A stretch of DNA of 64,000 nt from Hyposmocoma kahamanoa (Eukaryota; Arthropoda; Insecta; Lepidoptera; Cosmopterigidae). Of this stretch, positions 30,991 to 43,365 are shown in pieces. The position numbers and the translations under genes were made by a program. The DNA lies in the NCBI RefSeq assembly GCF_003589595.1, contig NW_020653397.1, forward strand, positions 1,783,092-1,847,091, given 5' to 3'. The notes under the pieces were generated by a model. That model saw only the letters and a program-made list of their open reading frames with translations. It was not told the origin of the DNA and searched no databases. Position 1 is the first letter of the stretch. Every line of letters starts with the position of its first letter.

Positions 30991-33900
30991 CACAATAAAA
31001 TATTTTTCCTAACAAGCAATCTATCAAAATCCCAAAATCTCCGAGAATTATTCATAAAAACGTCCGAATAGAGAATTAAACAAAACGTACAACACTAACT
31101 TGCTTACAAGGTGTTAGTGTCGAATACTCTGTTTTTGGAATCGAATACACGATTATCCATTGTCTGTGGCATTGGATTTTTGCTACTACGGTGTCTTTTT
31201 GATATATGCCAGGAATTTTAATGCTGTGTGAGTTCGTGTTTAACTAATTTGTATGAGGTCATTTGTATGAGTTTGGGGAATGAGTTAATACAAAGACCCT
31301 TCTAATAGTTTACAAGTAGTGTTGAGTCATGAAAATTTTTCATTTAAGAGAAAAATATTTTTCTGACAATGACGCATGTCAAAAGTTTAAGTCACTGAAG
31401 TCTGTGTAACTATATGAAACTTTGTGAAAATTAGGCAAGCGGGGTTTAGAAAATTACATTTAGCAATGTTTATACAATTTTATTTATAATTCATGCTAAA
31501 TAAAACATTAAAAATTATATCTAAATGTAGAACATAACATGAGTCTTCGAATTAAATTTTTCCAATTTTTTTCCTGATAAAATTACCCATCGAGGGTACA
31601 AAATATTTCCACTAATTTTAACTTATTACACCAATTGGATTACATACGTGATTACCCCATTTTTTTTACTTCTAGTGTTGTATAGACCTGGATACCGTGA
31701 GCAAAAGAGTGAATGACATCAAAATCTAATACTTGAATAAATGTGTGCTGCCGAAATGAAAGCAAAAAATATCAAAAACAATTTAAAACTTTATATCGTC
31801 TCCCAAAAACACCCATAAAACAGTCTGCAGAAAGATTCTCAAAGTGTTTTAGCATAATCGCATTCGCCCTAACCGCAGGGCCCGCAAAAATCGGCTAACA
31901 ATGTAACACTCCGCTCAACTGTCGAGTGCCAGTACTCGATTCGATTACCCGGTATTGCAAGGGGATAGCAATTCTCAAGTAATACTAGTAGTGATAGAGA
32001 TGCGATTATATATTTTCAGCATTCGAATTTAACATTATTTCTCTGGTAGACATCAAATATTTCGATACCTGTTATGAACACAATGCCAACTTTATTTTTT
32101 GGCCATCTTCTGTTATTTTCGTAAACAGTAATATTTATATAATATTATATTAATATTATGCTCCCCGAATTTTGTGAAAAAAATAAAGAAACAAAAAACA
32201 AAATATAAACAGAACAAGGTCCAAAACTTAACAGTGACAGAGGTATCTCTGAATAAAAACATTTATCATCATCCTCGCCAACCTATTATAGATGAAAATA
32301 TAATTAGCAATGCAAGCTAGAGACTTTTCCAAGTGTTATTACACCATTAGCCAGAGGCATTGCTCCTAATGTTCACAAATGTACAAAACATAGAAATTAA
32401 AGTCGTACTTATCGACCTCTTAATAAAGAAGCAACCATTCTCCCACAAAGCTACCACGGCTTTTAAACATTTCCGCAATTTTTGTCGATAATCACCAGCT
32501 TGGCAGTGTATTTTATCACCTGAGTCAAATTCCATTTTATCTAGATCACGTGAAATATTTAGTTTTTCGCTTCTCTCCCTCTGTTGCAAGGGCTTAGTGA
32601 GTTAACTCACTTTGTTGAAGTGGCCGATTATTCGATTTACCCGCGATTACAATGCGTAAGTGTATTCGAGTGTCCCCGAATGGCAACCGCATTGCTGCCA
32701 CTATATGGCTTTGAAGCACCTTTTGAGAACTGTTAAGGATTTTTTCGTGACTCATTACAAATATTTATAGTTTACATGTTTTGAAATAGGTTATTAGGAT
32801 TAATTACAAATAAGGCATTGTAGATGTTTCACCAAAGTAACTAAAGTGAAAAAAATGTCCTCGAAAAATATACAAACACACAAAAACAAAATTAAAAAAC
32901 CGTCTTGCCCATATCCATATCAAAAACCCCACAAAAAAGTCCCGCACAAAGTCACCTTATTTTCCTATAAACAAAATAAGATGCCATCTTTAACCCTCGC
33001 GATACACGGGCATAAGATGCCGTCAGACGCCTCGACGCCGATGTATAAAATCTGTATGAGAGCGCGTTAAATAAAGCCCGAACGACCAATAAAACACTCA
33101 CTTCTCCTTTACGGCCGCTCTCTTTGTTTAGGGCCAACTACGACCCATCACGATTAGGGTTATCTTTTGATGCTACATTTTTGTGGTGATATGTCGAGTT
33201 TGTCGTTAAATTTTGCTGGCGTTATAAATTTTCGGTGATGAGAGTGTTTGTCGAACTTGGAAAATAAGATATCTAATTATGTTTTGAACTTTGACTGAGC
33301 ACGATAATATAAAGAACATGAATGCATGCAGTTTTTTATTTTCCTGTAAGCAGAAACTCTGTACAAATATAAGACCTTTTAGAGTCAGTAGATCGTTAAA
33401 TTATCTTAAATTATCTCAACGGTAAGTGCGCCAAACAATTTGTCCACCATAACAAGTTCCAAAACAAAAGCGGACAAAAGTTACTCTCCGACAATGGAGC
33501 GTCTTTGTCTTTATTTAATCATCGTGCAATAGAATCGTCACAGTCTACGGCCTGACAAATTCGCACGCCCTCGACATCGCCTTAAACGCGCACTTAAGCC
33601 CTACCCTTTCCGTCTTTCACCCTCGGACGCCTCCGTTCTTTTTATATCGCAACTTTATTAACGCATAAAGGTCTGGTGATGGCCCTTTAAGAATTAGGAT
33701 GCGTCCCATGGACGAGCGTTAGGCGCGCTCGAGCTGAACAAATGGAGTGGCGAAACTTAGCGGACTCTGGGAATTGCGCTTCTGGTCCCACCGCTGTCCC
33801 ATCCCTACGCGCAATTAAAGCCGCGCTTATCGACTTCCGAATTTGAATTTTTCATTATTCTTAATGGCGTTCAACATTCGTATTCAAACGTGGATGTTGG

Positions 33901-34039
33901 CATTATTGTAGAAGTATTTAAAATATTGCAATAAAGCGTTGAATACTTCTTTGAGGGCTAATAAAAATGGGAAATTTTCTATTACGAATGTATTACAGCG
34001 GGTAATGGGGAAAAACGTCGTTCCCAATACGAGTATCGA
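30991..34039. other. Insertion-poor unique stretch, left part
   Basis: No copy of families A-F was found in these 3 kb, unlike the rest of the window. GC- and CpG-richer blocks occur at 31860-31960, 32980-33140 and 33540-33850. CAATAAA or GCAATAAA motifs appear near 33088 and 33930, and TTTACG at 33108. No coding region was recognised; short frames at 32846-33070 and 32952-33137 are opposite-strand pairs without motifs. Confidence 0.4.
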
Positions 34040-34525
34040 CGTAAAAGCAATCGGATTTACATGTCTACCGGCTGTACTAAAACGAAATCATGAATGAAGC
34101 GCAGTATAGGAAACCCAAAACATTATCCTTATGCTCCCATTTTACGACCTTTACCCCATCGAGTCGAAAGGGTCACATTCGTACGACACGCTGTAAAACG
34201 TTTCTATCTCACTCTGGCTCGAGTGGAGCTCGTAAAACCGAGGGAGATAATCACGAAGATGAGTCGAAAATTATTTTTTTTATTATCACCATCGGCGGTG
34301 CTCTTTTATTTCCTTTTTACGGTCCGAGTACCTCATAAAAAGACAATAAACTTACTATTTACAGACCATCAGGAAATTGTTAGCCGAAGAGGTCTCTTTA
34401 CGACACATGTTCGCCTGGTGGCTGGCAAGGGGCGAGGTGGCGGGGCGTGCGGGGCGCGGTGACTGATGCACTCTTTACGATTGCCGCACCGTAAAATGAG
34501 TAAATGATACATTTTATCTTTTACG
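34040..34525. promoter_or_regulatory. Dense TTTACG/CGTAAA cluster, candidate homeodomain enhancer
   Basis: Exact hexamers at 34040, 34141, 34231, 34316, 34397, 34474, 34490 and 34520. Four are in the form TCGTAAA (34141, 34231, 34397, 34474), and the 34231 site reads CTCGTAAA. About 0.3 would be expected by chance in this length. Caudal/CDX and posterior Hox (Abd-B, HOX13-like) homeodomains are known to bind TCGTAAA and CAATAAA, and CAATAAA is also present at 34344. The first six sites are spaced at a fairly regular 77-101 bp. Function is inferred from motif density alone. A 122-codon frame overlaps the region but has no protein features. Confidence 0.4.
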
Positions 34526-36410
34526 GAACTGTGTATCACGCTGCAAGGAAATCCTCAGCAACTCTTACAGTTTCGCAATGAATAATTGACGCTAAATAGG
34601 AGTTCACCGTGATTACTGTGCACTGCACTGTGGCTATGCCTACGTGCAGCTATAACTAGAATTAGAAATTTAATTTCTTTACTATGTATAAAGTTAAAAT
34701 AAAACAAGCTTTAAAACAAGTAAGTACCAGGAGCCAGGATTCTAAAACTAACCTAAAGTACCAGGGCGTCATAAAAGCGCAGTAACGTTAAAATCCAATA
34801 CGCCTGGCTCTCTCTTCTATACATTGTCGAACTGGTCGTTGGACACTCTAGGCGTAGCGAAGCAACATTGCAGTGATTGAAAACCACCACGACACAGCGA
34901 CTTAATAAAACCAGACCAGTTTAAAACAGAAGCACTCGAATTTTATTATTGAGGAATTTAGTCAAGAGAATTAATAATAGTTATTAAAAGGCTGCCAGTG
35001 TTAGCTAATACGCGTTAAGTGTTCTTTTTATGATTTAACGCTGATTCTCAGTCGATATTACTGGTCATAAATTATACCATGGATTATCGGCTAAATTGTT
35101 TTATGATATGTTTTCATTATTTACGGCTTATAATGCCTTATTGAAACCTCGTTGATGGAAGGAACATGCAAAGGGAACCCTCGAAGCGCGCTTCCAAGTT
35201 AGACAACTCATTATGTAAAGTGAGCGATTTACTTTCGTGTTAGTTTGCAATAATATAGCGACATTACATTGGGGTTTTGCAATATCTGGGTACCAGGCCG
35301 GCAGCGGCGCGGGGGTGCCGAAGGATTTCAATATTGTGAATTCCGCGGATGCTCTCGTAGTGCGTGTAATGAATTTCGGGATTGTCTTGTGGTTTTTCGG
35401 TTTCAACCCCTCGGTCCCTCGGGGAGAATTTACTTCCGCTCTATTGGTTTAAGCTCCGTACATAAATTCTATGTAAAAGACGAGTCATTTAAAAAACGTC
35501 TATCCGAAAATTCCACGAGTTTTTCGTGTGGCGAAGGCTGGAGTCGTGGAAAGGTACGCGTCACGGCATGGCACGGTAGTTATTCCCAAATATATGGAAA
35601 TAAGGGCGGTATTATTTAGGTCCGGCCATTCGTATGATAAAACAGAACCAGTGATATTTGCCCGCAGACAATTTCTATGGAGATTTCGGTCTTGTTTCGA
35701 GGGTTAAATCTGCGCATGGGAATGATATATGGACGGGGCAGCGAGAATGCGGGAGAATTTCCTTAAGCGAAAATATTGCGTACGAGAAATACAAAAGTTG
35801 AACCAAGAGGAATGTCGGGAGTAATAAATTAGAGAATGCTGTCTTAATTACCAGGGCAGCAGAGCGATATAGGCGCGCGTTGTATTTGAAATTGCCAGTG
35901 TTGGCTTTAAAAGTTGAAATTTAGAATGCGCGAGTTAATTTTTTAATGGTGTTGAGGCTTGGCTGGCGGGCGGCAGCTAGTCTCGAGTTTACGGCCCGCG
36001 GTCGCGCCTGAGGCGGGGACCGTTCTAATTAAAATCGCCCCGTTTTCTGTGGTATTCATTTTCATCCTTTAAACCTCCTTTTTGTTACTCTCCTGGTTAG
36101 GTTACGTTATTGTTGTGGGTTGTAACTAATTTACATGTTAATGAGCGGTTTGTAATGATGTTATTTGAGCTTTCGATTACGTTGATAGATTGTTAATAAA
36201 GGCTGTCTGTTTATTGGGTTCGTTATTTTACATGCATAACTAAAAATGCTGCAGGCACTACAATGTTATCATTATAAACGTGAATCTGCTTTTCTTATAG
36301 ATGTTTTTAATAAACTGGAGATGGTTTAAGGCGGAAAAAACATTCAAAAACACGCATACATCATCATATAGAAACGTGCCCAATATTCATTAGCATTTAT
36401 CAACAATGTA
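34526..36410. other. Insertion-poor unique stretch, right part
   Basis: GC-rich blocks lie at 35270-35320, 35390-35460 and 35940-36050 (for example CGGCCCGCGGTCGCGCC). TTTACG recurs at 35121 and 35986. Family K terminal motifs appear at 34764 and 35288, but no SINE is present. Open frames at 35128-35619 overlap on both strands and show no domain, so they are put down to GC-rich composition. Confidence 0.4.
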
Positions 36411-36526
36411 CCAGGCGAGCAGAAGCGCAGCGCAGCTCTGTACACGGGCAACGCATAGACCGTTCTTTGTTTCGACGATTACGTATGCAAATTACCGTCC
36501 ACCTGTGCCTATTTATGCGAGCCTGG
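36411..36526. mobile_element. Family K short inverted-repeat element
   Basis: TA flanks on both sides (36409-36410, 36527-36528). Left end CCAGGCGAGCAGAAG; right end reverse complemented CCAGGCTCGCATAAA. It is 116 bp with a GC-rich interior. The inverted repeats agree at 11 of 15 positions. Confidence 0.45.
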
Positions 36527-37082
36527 TACAAACGGGCCCTAGATGAGATGCGAGGAGATTATTTTTTTATCTTTTTCTTTTGTTTTCAAAGAGCTACCGG
36601 AGTTAAAATTGCTTGTAAGACAATGGAACAAGAGGTAAGTGAAGTCATAGAACGCTACTGGTTTAAATAGGTATTTTTCAAATAGTTTCGAAACACGACT
36701 GGTGCCTATTTGAAAAGGTCGTATATTAAAATGCGTTGCTTTATTGTGTGGACGCAAGTTTAAAAACTTAATACCATGCATAATTGAAATTCTAGTTAAC
36801 GAAGACCAGCCTTAAAACAATACATTGGCCTAGTAAGTTAAAACAAGTACGTATAAACATAAAAGATCTATAATTACAATTCATAATGGGTCCGTCAATA
36901 ATTAAAAAGCATAAAGTATTCTTAACTGGCATATCCGCAGCTCGTAAATCTGCGGCCGCGATCGAAACCACGCATTATGGGGTAAAAACACACATTATGC
37001 GAAACGTACTGTCGCTGTCTATAATAGGTTAACAATTTTAAAGCAAAATTTTATAGCAATGGCTACAAAATTCGTTTACGAC
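36527..37082. other. Non-genic stretch
   Basis: Short frames on both strands between 36467 and 36781 are unconvincing. A GC patch TCTGCGGCCGCGATCG is at 36949. Nothing else was recognised. Confidence 0.4.
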
Positions 37083-37351
37083 GGCATTATCCAGAGAAGT
37101 ACTGTAACCTTACCTATTTCCGCCGCCAAGCAGTAACGTGAGCATTACTGCGTTCCGGTTTGGAAGGTGCTGGTGAAATTACAGGCACATGGAACTTGTC
37201 AACTTATGCCTCAGGGGATGAGTGCAATGGCAGTGCCCCTAAGATCTATGCGATTTAATACTCTGAGCGGGACTGCAACTGTTAAGGATAGACGTGTCGC
37301 TTACCACCAGGTGCACGACTTGTTCGTCCCTTCACATGGCATTAAAAAATA
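37083..37351 (+). repeat. Family A SINE-like repeat, nearly complete
   Basis: CCGCCGCCAAGCAGTAACG, GCTGGTGAAATTACAGGCAC, AGGGGATGAGTGCAATGGCAG, ACTGCAACTGTTAAGG and CCACCAGGTGCACGACTTG, with an A-rich end. The first of the family A copies to the right of the insertion-poor island. Confidence 0.9.
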
Positions 37352-37850
37352 ATGTTTGGTTTTTAAATTATAACGTGAGGAGCGTTTGATGAGAAGGTCT
37401 TGGGTTCAAGCGAAGAAAGCCCCAGTAATAGTAATTTAGAAGCATCATCGTTGTCAATTGTACGATGTGCAGGTTTGAAACAATATTTTTCAAATACAGA
37501 TTATACAGTTAATTTCCTTACGCTGGCACAGGAAATACGATAGTTTGACACCACCTGGTGATTACCACGATTGTATGCCACATTGTAAAAGCGATTTTTG
37601 TGAAAATCTGTTTTAACACTATAAAGATCGATTGTACCCGTGCACAGCGTATGAAATGATACGTGGCGTGTAAAATATAGCGTTACGTAAAAAACCTTCC
37701 ACAGCCGAGTGGGCAGGAAGATTGTTTTGTGTTACCGCTCGATGTTGATTTAATACACCAGTCCTGTCAATTTTCAACAAGGTAATTATCGTCATTACCA
37801 TGCATGCATCGGGCTGATTATAAATGCGAACAATTTTTACTATTTATACG
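37352..37850. other. Non-genic stretch, nothing recognised
   Basis: No repeat copy or coding motif was identified. Confidence 0.45.
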
Positions 37851-38066
37851 TACGTACCTATATCTGCCGCTAAGCAGTAATTTGAGCATTATTGCGTTCC
37901 GGTTTTGACAGGTAAGTGTGCTGGTGAACTTACAGGTACCTACGTGGGATTTGTCAACTTATATCTCAGAGTGACGGGCGCAGTGGCAGTGTCCCTCGGA
38001 TCTTTGCACAAGCGTGTCGCTCATCGCCAGGCGCATTTGTTCGTCCCATCACTTCATTAAAAAAAT
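37851..38066 (+). repeat. Family A SINE-like repeat with internal deletion
   Basis: TCTGCCGCTAAGCAGTAATTTG, GCTGGTGAACTTACAGG, GACGGGCGCAGTGGCAGTG, then directly CAAGCGTGTCGCTCATCGCC. The piece between CTTTGC and ACAGGCGTG is lost. It ends in AAAAAAATA. Confidence 0.85.
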
Positions 38067-38287
38067 ATATATTTTTCGCAAAAAATGCTAAGAGGAATGT
38101 TGAGTTTTCTATCGAAACGCAGTAAACGCACCAGTCTTTCCTATTTGTCTTTTTTTGCAATGAAGTAATTTTTTTCTCATGATCTTAACGTTTGAACTCG
38201 ACAATCGAGATCTCAGGTCACAAATCGAAATTCAAAATTTGGGCTATGTCACTACCTGTGCTTTTTATGTTTCAAATGGCATGTATA

Positions 38288-38360
38288 CTGATTGAGAAAC
38301 GACCGACTAACTCGATTCGTAGATTATACAATTAGAGTAAAAGCCATGAAAGCGTCGGTA
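38288..38360 (+). repeat. Family P repeat fragment
   Basis: TTCGTAGATTATACAATTAG pairs with the minus-strand match at 1530-1575. It is short and diverged. Confidence 0.35.
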
Positions 38361-38510
38361 CATACATACTCGACTAGCTGTTATATATTTTACAGTTCGG
38401 GAGAACTTACAATAATTATAATACTACATTGTTACCGACATTACCCGACGAATATGTGCTACACAATCGAGCGTCAATGAGGCGATGGAAGGGAAATTCG
38501 GTGTTGGCAA

Positions 38511-38735
38511 GGATGGTTTTAATTATTGACGACCTCGGCGTCCTAACTATTTACGTTGTGGGCGCTGGATGCGGAGGTCCCGGGTTCGACTCCTGGTAGG
38601 GCCAATTCGGGAAATTAATATGTCTGAATAGGTTCTGGTCTGGTTGTTCTGGGAAGTGCCCCAGATTGAATTCCGTTGCTCACAGTACAGGGAATTCCCT
38701 AGTTTGAGACCAGGCAATTAGTGTGGTTGTCTGGC
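38511..38735 (+). repeat. Family E tRNA-like SINE, longest copy
   Basis: GACGACCTCGGCGTCCTAAC (A-box region), GGTCCCGGGTTCGACTCC (B box), GCCAATTCGGGAAATTAATA, TCTGGTCTGGTTGTTCTGGG, GTGCCCCAG, then CCCTAGTTTGAGACC. It has RNA polymerase III promoter boxes but no clean tRNA fold. Confidence 0.8.
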
Positions 38736-40074
38736 ACATACGAGTATTATAACTTATCAATGTATACATGTGATTTGCAGCGTGTGTTGTATTTTATTTT
38801 AAAAGTGCACGTCATACTAATCAATATGAAATTAAATCAAAGGTATCATTGCTGTCTTTATCATTTCAATTGCAATATCTCATTCCCCGGATCGATGGTA
38901 ATGAAACCTATACTACGGTAATGAGAATGAAGTTCATCTTTTGTACCTGTACCGTTCGTTTAGGGTGTTCACGCCCGAGCGCCAGCGACGTGCGAGCCTG
39001 TAAGCCGCGTGAAGTAAAGCCGCTTACTTTGAAAGCAGAGTGCCCGGTTATCTTGAACTCGAAGAACCATAATTTTGATGAAAAATGGAATAAATTTACT
39101 ACAAAATTTATGCAATTTTAAATCTTGGTGCGCTGGTACGACAACGGTATTATTAGTGTCCTGCCGCAATTTACGATAATAGAAACTTACATTAATGTAC
39201 CTTACTTCTCTGGAGGTATTTCTTACACCGTTTGGTGATTAACTTGAAATAAACTTGAAACCAATACGCAACCATGAAATTCAGATTTGACGAATTTTTT
39301 TTTCTATTCCTTGAAAACACAGATTTAAATTTGTAAGACGTTTCAACAATTCTTTAAACATTGTATACGAAAGAAGAACGTATCAGTTATTTTGTAACAC
39401 GCCACTATAGGGTTATTTGTAAAATATATAACCGCGTAGGACTTTATTACTAGCCTCATAAACAACAACTGCTGTTCATGAACTTTTAATAATTCATAAG
39501 ATATTATTTTCGTACAAAAACAAAAATCTCTAAACAGTCACAACTCAGTGCTGCATGATGCAAAACACAGGAGCGGGGCGGTTGGTCATCGGGGAGGATA
39601 CTTGGACATTTGTACTTACAACCTTAATATCAAATACAGATCTAAAAAATCAGATAGCACAACAAAAACTTAAAAGTTTATTTTTGGTAAATTTAAAATG
39701 TTTTGTAAAAAGTCAGGAAACCGAAGTTGTTGTTCATGATATTAGTATTATAGTGCTGCGATTCATGGTCACCCTACTGTTAAAGAAACTTAGAAGACTT
39801 GTGCGGAATTCCTCCGCCATCCCGCGCTCGGCCAAGCGCCTAATGCCGACTCAAAATAATTAAACCTATTTCTTTAACTCTATACGTTTATTATACTACA
39901 CAGTTAGATAAACATTAAGTTAGTAATTATTCTTTTCGTTATCATTATAAACAATGAAGCATTTATCTTCTCGCATTGATTTGGAAAGAAATATTAAACG
40001 TGTGTTTGAATTTGTTAACATTCCTCTGCGCACTTTATTTTAACTTTAATAATACTTACACGATATTGCTTAAC
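38736..40074. other. Non-genic stretch
   Basis: No firm assignment. A 102-codon frame at 39555-39863 ends with RNSSAIPRSAKRLMP, which reads like mobile-element protein debris, but no domain can be named. The sequence at 38975-39030 is GC-rich. Confidence 0.3.
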
Positions 40075-40440
40075 CTTTAAAGCGAACATTCGCTACTAAT
40101 TATTACATATGTCTACCTTTTTCATATATAAATATAACTTACTGACAGAACGAGTTCACAGCTCAAAGTGTGAAGTACTAAATTAAAAAGAAAATTTATT
40201 AAGTGTAGTATACAAGCAATTTACGCAGGTGGTTAAGTAAATACTGATTTATATGTCAGAAGTACTTGATAAGCGTTAGAGACGTCTCGCGATTTCTGTT
40301 CGCCTGGTACACCGGCTAATACATTTTTGTGCTTATTATAAGTTAATGATGATCTTCGATATTGGTTTCTTGTGACCACGGAAAATCTGACAAGATTTTA
40401 TCGCTCGTTGATATATGATGACTCCAGTTTGATATCTGCA
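40075..40440 (+). repeat. Family R repeat, copy 1
   Basis: AAGAAAATTTATTAAGTGTAG, GATTTATATGTCAGAAG, CGATTTCTGTTCGCCTGG, TTATTATAAGTTAA, TGGTTTCTTGTGACCACGG and AATCTGACAAGATT recur in the same order at 55317-55640. It contains a reversed family K terminal motif (TTCGCCTGGTA). A family A copy follows 20 bp later, as it does in the other copies. Confidence 0.75.
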
Positions 40441-40460
40441 GGAATTACGTAATTTTATTA

Positions 40461-40662
40461 GTAGCAGCAGATCTCCTTGTGAAGTTCGACCAGAGAAGTA
40501 CTGCCACCTTGCCTATTTCTGCCGCCAAACAGTCATGTACCATGTTTGAAGAGTAAAGGTGCTAGTCAAATTTTGTCTCATGATGAAGATCTCTGCGTTT
40601 TAAAGCTCTGAGTGGCACTGCAACTGTAATGGACAAGCATGTTGCTTACCACCAAGCCCACG
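40461..40662 (+). repeat. Family A repeat, shortened
   Basis: GTAGCAGCAGATCTCCTTGTG, CTGCCGCCAAACAGTCATG, GTGCTAGTCAAATTTTG, AGTGGCACTGCAACTGTAATGG and CTTACCACC. Internal segments around the TTACAGGCACATGG block and the 3' tail are missing. Confidence 0.8.
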
Positions 40663-40962
40663 GCAATATAAAGGCGATAGGAATGCAAAGTCTACAGGTG
40701 TTTTGCCGTTTGTTATGTTTTTTTTATTTAGGTATATTTGTTACCTAACTACATAACGAGTCAGAACTTTTTTTTATTGTTTGTTACAGTCATTACAAAC
40801 ATTCCAATTGATATATGTGTTGATTCTTTTGTACTTATAAGAGGCTATACTTAATTATGAATTCATTTGGACATTGGACAACTTTAATTTATAGCTTTCT
40901 CATAGCTGTTTATTAGACATTTAAAATAGGTTTTATTCCGTGGTTGTTTTTTTTCGTGATTG
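40663..40962. other. AT-rich spacer
   Basis: Nothing recognised. Confidence 0.45.
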
Positions 40963-41768
40963 GGGTAAAACCGGGATAGATGCCGCAGTGGGACAGGTGC
41001 CTCGTTTTCAAAAAACCTAAGTTCCCCAAATCGCAACAAAGAATAATTAGTTGCGTGTATCTCCGCGACGAACACGACAAATTCTTCAAAATTTCAGACG
41101 CAAGAATTTACTGTCGCATAACTTTGTAAGTTATAATAAATTCCGTTTTATTTTTATTATAACTGTATACTGGTTGGTACATTAACTGCGCACAATCGCT
41201 TAGTTAAATAATAAAAGGGCATCCATTCATATCGTATAGGATAGTCGCCTCGATTTTTCGACAAAGGACAAGACTAGAAAGTTATGAAAAGAAAATAAAA
41301 AAATACATTATTTTAGTGAAAAAAATAAGTAAATGATAATAGTTTAAAAGTAAGTAAAAGTACCAAAAAGACAAATTGTTCACACACACAGTTCAAACTG
41401 CGAACATTTTTGTATAGAATGTTTTGATAGCTACAAAAAATAGGAAGTGAAATAGGTAGTAACTTTAAATACGCTTATATTTACTATTAAAGATGTAATA
41501 CGTAGATAAAAGATTACAAATAAAACATTTTATTAAGAATTTTACTACTTTATTCTAAAGGGCATCTATCCTTCTTAGTATTTTCATTTTCATCTATCCT
41601 TAAAAAAATAGATTTGCAAAAAGTCAATTTCTTCAAAATCAATAAATGTTCGATCAATAAAATCAAGTCTTAATGTAATGTAAAAGATTAAACTAGTTAT
41701 ACCCATAGGAAATAAAATTAGATTAGGAGGCCCTTTTAAAGAGTGGGGCATCTAACCCGGTTTTACCC
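40963..41768. mobile_element. 806-bp element with 22-bp terminal inverted repeats
   Basis: The left end GGGTAAAACCGGG then A then TAGATGCC, and the reverse complement of the right end (ending 41768) GGGTAAAACCGGG then T then TAGATGCC, match at 21 of 22 positions. The interior is AT-rich, holds two internal GGGCATC phrases (41219, 41560), and has no coding frame. No clear target duplication is visible (flanks GATTG and TAGAC). The element looks like a non-autonomous DNA transposon of undetermined superfamily. No second copy is in the window. Confidence 0.65.
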
Positions 41769-43365
41769 TAGACGAAGGAATTAAACGGACTACAACACCT
41801 TTGGTGTAACGTTTACTTAGAATAAACTCTAGTTAAAGTTAACTAAAGTAGTCATAACAAAAATGAAGTACCAGGCTATCATAAAAGTAAAGAATATGAA
41901 AGCAGACCACCAGCACTGCGAGATTAGTGCGTTTGAATTTAGAACTAAAAAGAAAATGCTAATCACGTTGATTTGCAAACAGTGCAGTGGTGACGATTGT
42001 ATGGTGATGCCGATTGTATGAGGTTGTATGGTTGTACGCCTGGCGGCCGGCATGTCTGGAATGATCAGCCCACATAATCGAGAGTGCTGATGTTTTGATT
42101 TATTATGAATTGCACTATGGTTATTAGGCTTCGGCTGCGTTTGATAGGGTAATTAGAAGTCTTATAAAACAGTGACAGAATTCAAAGTGTCTAAAGTTTA
42201 TAGTAATTGAATAAGATCTACACAATTACTAAATAACATTTTAACGATACACCAAGTAAATGATATTACTTTCGTAGATTTTTTTTTATATTAAACATTT
42301 TAAAATATTCATAACATCGCATGCACCTCACCCGCAAAGGCATTCGAAGTTCGAAATAATATTTTCTCATTTTTAAACAGAAGCGTTCTATATTTGAAAA
42401 CGTCGCGGGGGACGAACTCCCCTTGCTGCGTTTAAAAAAATATAAATATCGATTAGACGATAGACGTAAACTACGTAACTTAGAGTTTACAAATAAGTAT
42501 ACCAAATTACTTAGATATAGTAAGTGGAACGTCTTTAAGAATGTCAGAAATTCGTTCCCAAACATTTTATATGGTGACCATGACCGCAAAAACTCGCATC
42601 GAAATTCAAAATTTTGTCTGTTACGAACTTTAGAATTGTAATTAATAATAATAGCTAGTTTCAAAATTTCATCGGTTGAGAAATTACCGAGAAATTCTGT
42701 TTATAGATTGTACAATTTCAGTCGATTCCAAAAAACTTCGTTGACTTCGTGTACTATGTTTCGATAAATAATTAAGACTAAAATTAAAAAAGAAATTTGA
42801 AGTTAGTGGTAGTAGCTATGGCGTCAGCAACCTGCGTGGCTTATGGCCATCCCTCCAAACATATCCAGAAACAACCAGTGATAAATCACCTTCGGGAAAT
42901 TAAAACTGTCTTTAAAACAATACCTTCTTAGCTGTGGCGCCCCCACCTATAACTATCTCTTTCGAACATATTAAATCCGTATATCATTCTCTCTCTCTGG
43001 CACAAGGAAAGTAAGGGGACGAAATAGCGACATCAGTGATAAGCTTTTTAGATATTCGCAGACGATTTCGTGTCCATTTTTAATTATAAAAAGGTCTTTT
43101 ATCTTTCGTAATTCTTCCAATTAAGTTTTTTATACGAATAAAACGCGTGTTTTGAATACATTTACGAATTTATGAAGCCTGAGTTTACACAATGTTTATT
43201 ATGATATTGGTTTTTTCACTTGTATTAGATTTGAAGGCTCATATAAAATAATTTCTTAATGCGAGTTTGTTTCAATTTTATTATCGTTTATTATTTTCAC
43301 TGTATTATTAAAATCCAATAAGAATTAGGACAAAACTTTCTACAAATATTTAAATAATGATAGTA
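41769..43365. other. Non-genic stretch
   Basis: A family K terminal motif starts at 41869 (TACCAGGCTATCATAAAAG), with CGCCTGG at 42037 as a possible partner, though the arms match poorly. The longest frame of the window (42266-42664, minus, 132 codons) lies here, opposed by another at 42423-42641. Neither has a recognisable motif, and both are rich in codons expected from AT-rich DNA. Confidence 0.35.

Noticed and set aside
34094..34462. 122-codon plus-strand frame
   Set aside because: Overlaps another frame and a motif cluster; residue order shows no family features and it ends in GC-rich low-complexity sequence.
35128..35619. Several overlapping frames on both strands
   Set aside because: Explained by GC-rich, stop-poor composition; no conserved motif in any of them.
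39555..39863. Gene with C-terminal RNSSAIPRSAKRLMP
   Set aside because: Looks like mobile-element debris at best; no domain could be named and upstream sequence gives no continuation.
42266..42664. Longest open frame (132 codons, minus)
   Set aside because: AT-rich composition, an overlapping frame on the other strand, no domain or motif, and no promoter or splice context.
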